Assembly: GCA_013407085.1 (NCBI GenBank)
Contig: JACCGJ010015380.1
Coordinates: forward strand, 1 to 64,000
Length of the DNA stretch: 64,000 nt
From: Atriophallophorus winterbourni
Taxonomy: Eukaryota; Platyhelminthes; Trematoda; Plagiorchiida; Microphallidae
Direction: 5' to 3'
Shown piece by piece: positions 54,801-59,393 of the stretch. The position numbers and the translations under genes are program-made. A model generated the notes under the pieces. That model was not told the origin of the DNA. It saw nothing but the letters and a program-made list of their open reading frames with translations, and ran no database searches. Every line of letters begins with the position of its first letter. Within the stretch, counting starts at the first letter, position 1.

Positions 54801-57800
54801 ACAAATATCGAGTTTTCGTAAATCTTCGAATTGTAATATGAGCCAGAATTCATTGAATCAAACTCATGAGTGTGTGCATCCCGGAGACTGATATTTAAGG
54901 ATTCAAATTTTATTTGACTTTCGTCTGTTCACTCAATCGTTCCGCACTACATACATAATAAAACAAAAGCACCGCATGATCCCTCTTTACCAGTGGTTCC
55001 TGGTATTGTATATCCTCTACCGCGGTTGCCTCAGGCGTTAAGACAAGGTCAACGGGTGAAGGTTGGTCAAGACCCCGCCAGCGAGTTGGCTGGTTAATGT
55101 GATTGTGCAGTGAAGCAATTTCTATAACCTCCTTGAATTTATGTTTAAACGAATGCAGGGAGTGCTTACCTCTAGAAAACATATGCGGGAGATTAAAATC
55201 GCCAATGATCAGCAGTTACGTAGTCTGGCATCTTGTGATGTGTTGCAAGGATTCGATTAGCTTTCATTGAATGAGTTTTCGGATGATGGCGAGCGGTAAA
55301 TGATGCCGATAGTACATTCATATCCATTGACTAGATTTGCTGAAAACCACAGCGTATCAGGAAGGCTGAGGTCAGGATGATTGATGACGTTACGCTGAGC
55401 TAAATGTTCGTGATAGTAGACGCCAAGTCCACCATCAGATATTCGATCGTGATGGCGACGGAGTAGTGACATTTTCGGAATCAAAAGATCAGCATCAGTC
55501 ACGCAGGGCAAGAACCAAGTCTCTGTAACTGCAACTAAAACGGGTGAAAGTCTATAGCAAAGCTCACATAGTTCAGCTAAATTGTTAGTTAAACACTGAA
55601 AATTTGTATTTTGCACTTGATCGTATTTATCTTACACAATGTCGGATCGTGTACTGCAGCTATTGGTCCGACTCGCGATGAGTTGGACCTTTTTCGTTTT
55701 TTTAGGGTAACATTTTGACTGTCATTAACACGATTGAAATCAGGCTGTGATTGCGATGGTTCTCTGGGTTACAGTGTGGAAACACTCTTGGGTACGCTTA
55801 GTCCCACGTCTAGTGTAAGTTTTGAGCGGTTAGATTTCCAGTCGGTATTCATAGCGATAGCCATTTCAGTCGTTAGAAAAGTAATTTTCAGAGGACTGGG
55901 CCCATTTGTTATGTATGTGCTGTACTGTTGTTGACCCAGCCCGTGTGGTCGGAGAGAACGCAACCGTCACTCAACTCGTCTATTTGCCGAATGCCAGGAG
56001 TATCACAATTGAGCAAATTTGTGAATATCACAGTGAATAAAAATCAGAATTGGAACTCACCATCGATCTTGATTCGTCGATTAATCGATAGTTCGTTCAC
56101 TGTCTATACGACAGAGGGTGCCCTCCTAACACCTCCCCCTTTAAGCTTCGTTGTCGTATGACTTCATTTTTGGATTCACTTGCAGGCGGGTTACTGGAAT
56201 ACGTCTTCGATCAGTTCGTCTCCTTTGTCTGCATTCCGGAGAATTAATTCGAGGGTGATCTTCTCCCGTTGGTTTTGTTTGTTCTGGGCTTTTGAGGTTG
56301 AATTCACCCAGGAGGATTTCCAATGGAGTTTCCTGCATACTTGGGGAATTCCGTTTTGCACCTGACGCCCTTAGTTGGTTTGCATGTCGTATCCATGTTT
56401 CTTTTCCAACCATTATCTCGTAACAAACGTGGCCCACGATCTTGCTAACGATCCCCGGGGTCCATTTGATCTTATCACCACGGTAATCCTTGGCGAGGAC
56501 ATTTTGTCCGACCATAAATTTTCGGAGTTTTGCACCATCATGTCTATTACATTTAGCTTTCACTTTGAGATTTTTATCGGTATGATTCACCGTGTTTGGT
56601 CGCATGAGATCGAAGATGATTCTCGGTTTTTGCCTTAGCATGACTTCCGCAGGCGATATGGCCCCAGGTACGTTAGGATTAGGTGTGATTCGGTAGAACG
56701 TCAAAAATTTCTGCAGAACGTCTTCCGTATTCCCTTCCCTGCCCTCCTAACACCATTGCCTTTGTAGTTTGAGAATCTAGGTATTTTAAAAGTGTCTACG
56801 ACAATGGAATCACGAGATCCAACAGCATCAGCAATGTCGAACCATTGCTTCAGATCATGTTGATTTGTTGCATTTTGGGGAGCCTTTATGTCGAGTTAAG
56901 AGCGTCATCAATATAGTTAACAAAGATTTCAAGCACATGTGTGTACAGAGCTTAGTCCATTCCTTTGGCACATATGTTCGTTTCAAATGCACTGAAGCAT
57001 TTGAATAGTTGCAAATTGCTTGTGATATATAAGCATGGAATGCGTGAAACAGTGGAGATAAACTAACAGATTTATTGATCATGTTAAACTGAGGTTTTAT
57101 TTCGGTTTACCTAGTACAACGATTGATTATATCATCCATATAAATCGGAAACATAGTATAGCGCATGCGGTTGATGGAAGCCGGAATGCTTGCAATTTCA
57201 ATTCAATTCAATTCAATTTAATGGTCTAAAAAGCACATAGCTTTACAAAAACCACAGAATAATATGCGAATTACAAATAACATAGGTAGTAAAACGGGGT
57301 TTGTTTGCCTACTGATTAGTTCAGGAATCACGTAAAAATACATAGAGCAGAAATTGTTTTCAACCGGATTGATAGGGTAAATATGTATAGTTTACTTGGA
57401 TGCATTGGTTCAAAGCTTTATGATGCGTCAGGTCATTTCAGGTAAACTAGTGGCAGGTGGCGGACAACTGACCAATTACCACACTTCCGATTAATCGGTA
57501 CAACGATAACCACTTTACCGCTTCCACGCTGCACGCACGCACAACGATTGTGTTTCGCTTCATCTCTTAAGTCAGCCTGCCTAACGCTAATCGCGTACAC
57601 TCGCAACAGGCACAAATCAATAGAAGCCGGTTGGTCAAACGCGTTTATTACGCAAAAGATAAATTACAAAATAAGTCTACCATATATAGGCAAATCAAAC
57701 ATCAACTACACTGATCCGCAAGCATGGCTGTCACGGTTGTCGCTCCAATCTGACTTGTCAGTCCATTTCGTACAAAGTTGTACATTTAAAATACCCGCCA

Positions 57801-59323
57801 CGCAAGGCTCGTTTGAGTGATATTGATAGTTTGCGACTTACGTTATCTATTTTCGTATGCTTCCAAAGATAGTGTCGCTTGAACAGTTCTAATAAATCCT
57901 TCCGAAACCCGAAGTATTATGAGGTCGTTGTCAATCTTGTCAGCCTTTCATGCTCTTTTGTTTGTCCGGAGGCTGGTTGTCAGCATATCATACGAAACCT
58001 CGTTAGTAGCACTCTCCGAGAATGATTATAGTATTCTTTGAAACCGGAAGCATACTGTTATTGCACAATTAGTTGATACAAGTGATACATCGTATTTAGC
58101 AAATATATTTATGGACTAATTCATTTCGAAATAATAGATGCTGCTCATAATTAACTTTTTTTGACTTTCTTTGCAACAGCAAATGAAAGTTTCAGCTTGT
58201 AAGTTGTTTGCGATCGAATACATTGTGACTTGATTGTAATACCGTCGAAATGTATTTTGACATTGAATGGTAGAATGAGTAGTGCATGAGCATTTGATCC
58301 GATTTTCTGTTTTTCACCAGTAATTGCATATCTTATTCGGAAATTGAAAGAAAACAAGAGACCGGAATTTATAATTCTCCATATCTCTCACATAATGATG
58401 TATAGATCTGTGAACTCCAATATTGAGCCAGGGTTTGATCAATATTTGGAACAATAATTGTTGTATAAAATATTGATTTGGATTGAATTATTATGGCAGC
58501 AACTGACTAGTGCTTTTCTCTAGTAAATACAACCTTCCCTCACATTTAGTTTAAAAATACGAATGTTTTTTTCTTTCAAAACATTGAATTATGAGGGATT
58601 TGTAAACTTAGACAGCAAAGTCTGGTTCATAAAACAATCAGATATGAGATAATGAAATAGTAAATCAACGCAAACAACATATTTAAAAATAATATTATTC
58701 ATCTGTAGAATCACCAAATGAATTGGTTTCCTTTTGTTATTCCCACCATTGATTTTACCGCCACTCACAGGCTGCTTGCATTTCAGTATTCGGTTAAGGA
58801 AGAATTATATTGTTATTCATTTTTGATACACATTTAACGCAAGCAAAACCTACTTTATGATATAATTTTTCGCTACAAGCTAAGGGAAGTTTAACTCTGA
58901 TCTGCAATACCCATCTAAACATTGGAAGAGAATTGTGTACAAATAAATAATATTAATGTCACATAAGTGTGTTACATTGATATTAATTAATAATACTGAC
59001 TATTGTTTATTGTTAAAATGATGCATGACTATCTTTGCTTGCAGCTCGTTGAATACGATTCTGTCCGAAAATCGTTTAACAATCCAACGATAAATCATTG
59101 GCAATCAAATTCTGTTTTTTTACTTGAACACAATGTTTTAGGGAGTAGTTGCAAGGATAGGTTTGAAATATTATGACTTCTTTTAGTCACAACAATATTT
59201 TCAGTACATTTTGAAAGTATTATTTCCGGAGAGCATAGTCCACAACCACCGTTACCCGTTGATCACATTCAAGCTGAAATCGTGCGTAATAGACTGTACA
59301 ATGCGAGCGCTATTATAAATTGA
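12495..59323 (+). CDS. Micro-exon gene B (MEG-like secreted protein), gene span
   Basis: This is a gene-level entry; exons are listed separately. A 121-nt first exon encodes a signal peptide. It is followed by at least 20 exons of 12-36 nt, each a multiple of 3 and in phase 1, then a 29-nt and a 19-nt exon that together restore phase 1, and a terminal exon with TGA at 59321-59323. The well supported exons sum to 750 nt (249 residues plus stop) over 46.8 kb. None of the 24 junction codons is a stop. The encoded chain is a mosaic of 4-12 residue cassettes rich in charged residues, with one Thr-rich piece (IPITETT), a few scattered cysteines and a C-terminal Asn-Ala-Ser sequon. In schistosomes this architecture defines micro-exon genes, whose secreted products vary by exon skipping. 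Which cassettes are constitutive cannot be seen from DNA. Two adjacent genes instead of one remain possible, although I found no second signal-peptide exon with a donor. Confidence 0.85.
12616..13424. other. Gene B intron 1, first part: no gene seen
   Basis: This is AT-rich intron sequence. One strong AG acceptor at 13028 is followed by 24 open phase-1 codons and a stop but has no donor or expected context. I see nothing else coding. Confidence 0.5.
13425..14680 (-). mobile_element. CR1-like non-LTR retrotransposon relic (RT and C-terminus)
   Basis: On the minus strand, 14507-14244 carries ISKAFDKV and SGVPQ, typical reverse-transcriptase blocks. Positions 14247-14035 carry a degraded active-site region (FAADMKI where FADD is expected) and LSFN. 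Positions 14038-13787 read LEKDLRMWITGNLKSTAHCQK. About 13570-13430 read NSLPQHVVDS and a final LDLHL, the usual C-terminal end of the CR1 family. Frames are broken, and the catalytic FADD is lost. The 5' part is missing. Confidence 0.85.
15280..16400 (-). mobile_element. RTE-like non-LTR retrotransposon relic (endonuclease region)
   Basis: On the minus strand about 15715-15650 reads LASLQETWLS, the LQETW signature of apurinic endonuclease domains. Upstream of it, about 15970-15860 reads TTMREIIDSNWKDTTRL. Positions 16291-16091 hold another frame related to the + strand copy at 40.7-42.2 kb (KASGFNFENKS here, KASGVNLEEKS there). It is broken by stops. It lies antisense in gene B intron 1. Confidence 0.7.
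16171..16397. repeat. Tandem duplication, about 118-bp unit
   Basis: Two copies begin at 16171 and 16289 with the same 10 bases (catttgtgca) and share long blocks such as gaaatgttgtgtacgatgtc. The second copy has a small deletion. The duplication falls inside the 5' part of the RTE-like relic. Confidence 0.85.
16462..16495. repeat. AT dinucleotide microsatellite
   Basis: An uninterrupted (AT)n run. Longer runs of the same kind lie at 20732-20776, 43290-43332 and 51809-51880. Confidence 0.95.
16882..16899 (+). CDS. Gene B micro-exon, 18 nt
   Basis: The acceptor is strong (gcttgttctattgcAG) and the donor is AAG|GTACGT. In phase 1 it reads EPKRTE. The intron before it is 4.3 kb and filled with transposon relics. 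Confidence 0.85.
17002..17022 (+). CDS. Gene B micro-exon, 21 nt
   Basis: The acceptor is tgatccgcttccAG and the donor is GAGA|GTAAGA. In phase 1 it reads DNQTKYE. It sits only 102 nt after the previous micro-exon. Confidence 0.85.
17712..17717 (+). CDS. Gene B possible micro-exon, 6 nt
   Basis: The acceptor is excellent (gtgtttcattcttgtAG) and GTGAGT follows six bases later. In phase 1 it adds only NR. Six-nucleotide exons are known in micro-exon genes, but so short a call is easily chance. Confidence 0.35.
17988..18014 (+). CDS. Gene B micro-exon, 27 nt
   Basis: The acceptor is tattttccaaactacAG and the donor is GAAA|GTATGT. In phase 1 it reads ITFKMEGGE. Confidence 0.72.
18015..21789. 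other. Gene B intron: no gene seen
   Basis: This is AT-rich intron sequence with an (AT)n run at 20732-20776 and an AAT run at 20611-20635. The open frames at 19037-19243 (+) and 19564-19896 (-) have no recognisable domain, and I treat them as chance. The word cagaagcttcgtyag near 19396 recurs at 28899, hinting at a dispersed repeat. Confidence 0.5.
21790..21810 (+). CDS. Gene B micro-exon, 21 nt (Thr-rich)
   Basis: The acceptor is tttcaatcttgattaccAG and the donor is CAG|GTAATT. In phase 1 it reads IPITETT, a possible O-glycosylation cassette. An internal AG could give a 9-nt in-frame version. Confidence 0.6.
21985..22029 (+). ncRNA. Hammerhead ribozyme motif, copy 1 (core mutated)
   Basis: Stem I GCACTG pairs exactly with CAGTGC. 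The core CTGATGA is intact. Stem II is GCTC/GAGC around AAATAA. Stem III is the short palindrome ACTCGAGT, and the cleavage triplet is GTC. The conserved GAAA has become AAAA, so this copy should not cleave. Confidence 0.8.
22411..22455 (+). ncRNA. Hammerhead ribozyme motif, copy 2 (core mutated)
   Basis: Stems I, II and III and the GTC cleavage site match copy 1, and the conserved CGAAA is intact. The other core strand reads CTGCTGA instead of CTGATGA, losing the essential A. The two copies therefore carry complementary core defects. Confidence 0.8.
23020..24960 (+). mobile_element. RTE-like non-LTR retrotransposon relic (RT to C-terminus)
   Basis: In order on the + strand: a pre-RT segment (TGNVHGMYDGIKRAIGP), an RT start (FKAPGDEGIPPDFIK at about 23420), LRQLQEKC-type finger/palm residues at 23684-23890 (RQLQEKCWGQRIPIYSVFIN), a degraded active site near 24070 (VLIRDLMFAGNI, where FADD is usual), and a C-terminal part at about 24380-24560 (SLYGWTTHARH, HLRSIRRIL, MTNAEV). 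Many stops and frame changes show a long-dead copy. It shares the C-terminal block with the copy at 40.7-42.2 kb. Confidence 0.85.
25087..25122 (+). CDS. Gene B micro-exon, 36 nt
   Basis: The acceptor is excellent (attatttttcttgttcacAG) and the donor is GTAAGT. In phase 1 it reads ARIWVSLARVPS after the preceding G. Confidence 0.85.
25487..25630 (+). CDS. Possible alternative exon of gene B, Cys-rich
   Basis: After a good acceptor (tttatgttttTAG) phase 1 stays open for about 48 codons to a TAG at 25628-25630. The reading includes KCLRCKNRSCP and later CSYRC. It could be an alternative terminal exon. A GTATGT donor at 25588 would make a 101-nt exon that changes phase, and a weak GTAAAA at 25535 would make an in-phase 48-nt exon. 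An open run this long in AT-rich DNA is only mildly surprising. Confidence 0.3.
25734..25760 (+). CDS. Gene B possible micro-exon, 27 nt
   Basis: The acceptor is tatctcgtttaacAG and the donor is GTATGA. The phase-1 reading YFRVCFFLK is open. The cassette is unusually hydrophobic and the donor is moderate. Confidence 0.3.
27204..27218 (+). CDS. Gene B micro-exon, 15 nt
   Basis: The acceptor is ttactgatacattaatgactcAG and the donor is ATG|GTAAGC. In phase 1 it reads FKKFD. Confidence 0.72.
28210..28345 (-). repeat. Solo 3' tail of a CR1-like element
   Basis: A short ggtaattcaa repeat is followed by taatgggctaaaaagcaaca and agcttaacaacaaccatggg. The second part matches the 3' ends of the CR1-like copies at 35985 and 52790, and the solo tails at 50205 and 57195. 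Only the last hundred bases of the element are present. Confidence 0.6.
28503..28535 (+). CDS. Gene B micro-exon, 33 nt
   Basis: The acceptor is excellent (tcttttttctcaaatttAG) and the donor is GTGAGT. In phase 1 it reads EILGSKYKGKY. The following intron is only 139 nt. Confidence 0.85.
28675..28704 (+). CDS. Gene B micro-exon, 30 nt
   Basis: The acceptor is cgatgcttttcatttaaccAG and the donor is GTGAGT. In phase 1 it reads IPVSRNYYVD. Confidence 0.83.
29000..30540. other. Gene B intron: no gene seen
   Basis: This stretch has higher GC than its surroundings at 29640-29900 and a minus-strand open frame at 29252-29509 without recognisable motifs. It may be an unrecognised repeat. Confidence 0.4.
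30589..30609 (+). CDS. Gene B micro-exon, 21 nt
   Basis: The acceptor is excellent (ttttctcttcaattttAG) and the donor is CGAA|GTAAGA. In phase 1 it reads LRSMEPR. Confidence 0.85.
31085..31240 (+). repeat. Dispersed repeat, copy 2
   Basis: Diverged copy with aacagtggcatacgagctca, gcatgcagatc and gagcgtaaacagcgcc. It is adjacent to copy 3 in the same orientation. Confidence 0.6.
31285..31455 (+). repeat. Dispersed repeat, copy 3 (best preserved)
   Basis: Contains ccaacagtggcatacaagcg, cgcatgcggatctc and ctgtccctacctgatgagcg. The plus-strand open frame across it is the repeat, not a gene. Confidence 0.65.
32267..32294 (+). CDS. Possible alternative terminal exon of gene B
   Basis: A very strong acceptor (tttgattgttttgcttcAG) is followed by a short phase-1 reading ending VAAPFLTH and a TAA at about 32292, overlapping ATTAAA. 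There is no donor. It could be an early-terminating last exon or a decoy acceptor. Confidence 0.25.
32546..32560 (+). CDS. Gene B micro-exon, 15 nt
   Basis: The acceptor is ataattcatttatatttAG. The donor GTATCA is weak. In phase 1 it reads RRALS. Confidence 0.5.
32708..32719 (+). CDS. Gene B micro-exon, 12 nt
   Basis: The acceptor is gttaactccctcatggcAG and the donor is ATG|GTGAGT. In phase 1 it reads KITY. The ATG at 32701 opens an unspliced frame, which is probably incidental. Confidence 0.62.
33402..33431 (+). CDS. Gene B micro-exon, 30 nt
   Basis: The acceptor is excellent (tgttttcttttcgcacttcgttattAG, shortened) and the donor is GTTG|GTAAGC. In phase 1 it reads DDKDVQRIIV. Confidence 0.85.
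33900..38275 (+). mobile_element. CR1-like non-LTR retrotransposon relic, split by a nested copy
   Basis: The + strand copy has two parts. Part one, 33900-35955, carries a segment before the endonuclease (LKVTFLTTVQAIVLNTNWKS), the end of the endonuclease (EIASLHYQINEP, LELVLTHESAAVED), RT blocks (NFRPVNLLPVIYKLMER, then FIDIFKAFDRVNYDIL), and HMNDIIDDIG with a mutated active site (FDDIK where FADDIK is expected). Part two resumes at about 37440, where part one stopped, runs through YNKACRIF and reaches the 3' tail at about 38275. Between them sits a minus-strand copy of the same family. Stops and frameshifts are frequent. Confidence 0.82.
35956..37440 (-). mobile_element. CR1-like relic nested inside the + strand copy
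   Basis: On the minus strand 36362-36168 reads VFADDIKIWK (active-site FADD kept). Positions 36906-36661 read RKEVPGEDKIMPAIFRR and VINNLMERIVTACIREHIEN, RT blocks shared with the surrounding copy. The 3' tail lies at about 35985-36230 and matches 52790-53110. The copy is internally deleted between tail and RT and is truncated at its 5' end. Confidence 0.8.
38782..38796 (+). CDS. Gene B micro-exon, 15 nt
   Basis: The acceptor is tttctcattttactcgcAG and the donor is ATTA|GTAAGT. In phase 1 it reads EAQQI. It lies just past the 3' end of the nested CR1-like block. Confidence 0.83.
39100..39300 (+). repeat. Dispersed repeat, copy 4
   Basis: A diverged copy starting ttgattgtaacaacctat and ending near gtgcgtgtgatgaaaattca. 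Confidence 0.55.
39370..39510 (+). repeat. Dispersed repeat, copy 5
   Basis: Contains ggcatgcgtactgtctctac and ctgatgagtgcaaacagtac. The open frame 39352-39591 spans it and is not supported as a gene. Confidence 0.6.
40398..40412 (+). CDS. Gene B micro-exon, 15 nt
   Basis: The acceptor is ataaatatcatttatAG and the donor is GATA|GTAAGT. In phase 1 it reads KALRD. Confidence 0.8.
40660..42240 (+). mobile_element. RTE-like non-LTR retrotransposon relic (C-terminal half)
   Basis: The + strand reads LIRDLFFADDAAFI near 41231-41275 (FADD intact) and then a 205-codon open frame at 41520-42137: VWGNRKLTVKTKMMVYSACL, LYGRESWTTHATHER, HLRNIHRILNISWMDRVTNA, and later NVCKRDMKALGIDPASWKEF. These are the palm/thumb and C-terminal region of the element. 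The end carries CKLCGRDCSS, a Cys pattern that could bind zinc. Earlier parts are frameshifted. It is the youngest-looking of the RTE-like relics here. Confidence 0.87.
42660..42676. repeat. AGA trinucleotide run
   Basis: A short AGA run, with a similar (GAA)n at 31849-31866. The open frame across it (42620-42835) is not supported as a gene. Confidence 0.7.
43190..43213 (+). CDS. Gene B micro-exon, 24 nt
   Basis: The acceptor is tatatattttatcttgtAG and the donor is CCG|GTAAGA. In phase 1 it reads NTDKVSYA. Confidence 0.85.
43290..43332. repeat. AT dinucleotide microsatellite
   Basis: An uninterrupted (AT)n run 76 nt after the micro-exon donor at 43214. Confidence 0.95.
43465..43650 (+). repeat. 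Dispersed repeat, copy 6
   Basis: Contains gggcacaagtgatttaacag, catgtggatcataatcgtac and tgtccctatttgctgaatg, aligned with the other copies. Confidence 0.6.
44260..44330. repeat. AT-rich palindromic block
   Basis: An (AT)n tract followed at about 44305-44328 by a perfect inverted repeat in which ttggat and atccaa flank an AT run. It could fold as a hairpin. Confidence 0.75.
44743..44766 (+). CDS. Gene B micro-exon, 24 nt
   Basis: The acceptor is excellent (tgttcaattgtgtttcAG) and the donor is ACG|GTAGGC. In phase 1 it reads DISCTVLY, giving one of the few cysteines. Confidence 0.72.
45462..45488 (+). CDS. Gene B micro-exon, 27 nt
   Basis: The acceptor is excellent (ccataatttctcttttcAG) and the donor is CGT|GTAAGT. 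In phase 1 it reads ASIKSADNT. Confidence 0.83.
46077..46103 (+). CDS. Gene B micro-exon, 27 nt
   Basis: The acceptor is ttgcaattgatttgcacAG and the donor is TTAA|GTAAGT. After the preceding T it reads CYYVTPMDL. Confidence 0.83.
   Translation, partial: AITSHPWI
46735..46870 (+). repeat. Repeat shared with 57660-57790
   Basis: Both places have catataggcaaa, aacatcaa, ctgtcacggt and ctgacttg in the same order and spacing. The family was not recognised; it could be an LTR or SINE fragment. Confidence 0.5.
47146..47166 (+). CDS. Gene B micro-exon, 21 nt
   Basis: The acceptor is ttaaaaaccatttatttAG and the donor is AAGC|GTGAGT. In phase 1 it reads KIAKIEK. Confidence 0.8.
48432..48443 (+). CDS. 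Gene B micro-exon, 12 nt
   Basis: The acceptor is excellent (tgataatttgtttccacAG) and the donor is AAG|GTATGA. In phase 1 after C it reads PLKK. Confidence 0.65.
49438..49455 (+). CDS. Gene B micro-exon, 18 nt
   Basis: The acceptor is tttcattatatgttcAG and the donor is GTTT|GTAAGT. In phase 1 it reads GEQTVV and ends in T. Confidence 0.83.
50205..50290 (-). repeat. Solo 3' tail of a CR1-like element
   Basis: A simple repeat of gattcaa (three units) is followed by tttatggtcacaaaaagcac and then atagcttcacaattaccata, matching the 3' tail words of other copies. The frame 50191-50421 spans it and is not a gene. Confidence 0.55.
50292..52323. other. Gene B intron: no gene seen
   Basis: AT-rich intron sequence, ending with an (AT)n block at 51809-51880. 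The open frames at 51466-51678 and 51538-51912 have no motifs, and the latter runs into the microsatellite. Confidence 0.5.
52324..52341 (+). CDS. Gene B possible micro-exon, 18 nt
   Basis: The donor CAG|GTAGGC is good, but the acceptor (gaattaatAAG) is poor. The phase-1 reading FQCAYP is open. Confidence 0.25.
52705..52733 (+). CDS. Gene B asymmetric exon, 29 nt
   Basis: The acceptor is strong (gattaattttcacttcAG) and the donor is GAT|GTAAGT. Entered in phase 1 it reads SSITLQCLQD and leaves phase 0. Its length is not a multiple of 3, but the next strong exon (19 nt) restores phase 1. Confidence 0.7.
52790..56040 (-). mobile_element. CR1-like non-LTR retrotransposon relic, most complete copy
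   Basis: On the minus strand, from 5' to 3': 55963-55769 (LKITFLTTEMAIAMNTDWKS); endonuclease 55616-55257 with VAVTETWF, RISDGGLGVYYHEH and IGIIYRSPSSE; endonuclease end 55182-54910 with EIASLHNHINQPTRWRGLDQ and VDLVLTPEA; linker 54853-54581; RT about 54500-53490, including NDIVEDIGCNLILFADDIKI with FADD intact and LPFNPAKFKMLQLG; and the thumb at 53353-53147 (YIIQAWAPWLRKDIELLARI). The 3' tail ends at about 52790 in repeated cagaactcagaactcag. Frames are broken between blocks, so it is inactive. Confidence 0.87.
56100..56760 (-). mobile_element. Gypsy-type LTR retrotransposon relic (integrase C-terminus)
   Basis: A 187-codon minus-strand frame (56704-56141) reads FYRITPNPNVPGAISPAEVM, FMVGQNVLAKDYRGDKIKW and PGIVSKIVGHVCYEIMVGKE and then WIRHANQLR, the integrase C-terminal module of gypsy/Ty3 elements. 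A basic Arg-rich stretch near its end (RQRRRTDRRR) follows. The word gccctcctaacacc occurs on both sides (56119 and 56742), perhaps remnants of terminal repeats. It is a second gypsy copy, less decayed than the one at 10.1-11.7 kb. Confidence 0.85.
57195..57290 (-). repeat. Solo 3' tail of a CR1-like element
   Basis: A simple repeat of attca (three to four units) is followed by atggtctaaaaagcacatag and then ctttacaaaaaccacagaat, matching the tail of the copies at 35985 and 52790. Confidence 0.6.
57660..57790 (+). repeat. Repeat shared with 46735-46870
   Basis: Contains catatataggcaaatcaaac, ggctgtcacggttgtcgctc and caatctgacttgtcagtcc, aligned with the copy at 46.7 kb. The open frame 57548-57820 spans it and is not supported as a gene. 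Confidence 0.5.
58180..58198 (+). CDS. Gene B asymmetric exon, 19 nt
   Basis: The acceptor tract is one of the best in the window (ttttttgactttctttgcaacAG) and the donor is GCTT|GTAAGT. Entered in phase 0 from the 29-nt exon it reads QMKVSA and leaves one base, returning to phase 1. Nearby AGs would allow 9-nt or 3-nt versions. Confidence 0.68.
59045..59176 (+). CDS. Possible alternative terminal exon of gene B
   Basis: A strong acceptor (gactatctttgcttgcAG) is followed by 43 codons open only in phase 0 (start LVEYDSVRKSF, end KDRFEIL) and TGA. Phase 0 is what the 29-nt exon alone would supply. It may therefore be used if the 19-nt exon is skipped. Confidence 0.3.
   Translation, partial: LVEYDSVRKSFNNPTINHWQSNSVFLLEHNVLGSSCKDRFEIL
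59205..59323 (+). CDS. Gene B terminal exon
   Basis: After a strong acceptor (cacaacaatattttcAG) phase 1 is open for 39 residues to TGA at 59321. It begins LHFESIISGEHSPQPPLP, includes AEIVRNRLY and ends NASAIIN, with one Asn-X-Ser sequon. The composition looks coding, unlike the surrounding AT-rich DNA. A GTATTA after 12 nt could make it an internal exon instead, but that donor is weak. Confidence 0.65.
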
Positions 59324-59387
59324 CCGCAAGGATTGACCTTTCAAAAGCTTGAAAACGAAAATGTCATTTATGAAGGCCTAATCAACG

Positions 59388-59393
59388 ATTAAA
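59388..59393 (+). other. Putative polyadenylation signal of gene B
   Basis: ATTAAA lies 65 nt after the proposed stop codon. The position suits a short 3' UTR. Function is inferred from position only. Confidence 0.35.

Noticed and set aside
57433..57820. Frames around 57.4-57.8 kb as genes
   Set aside because: Part of the segment is repeated at 46.7 kb in a non-coding context.
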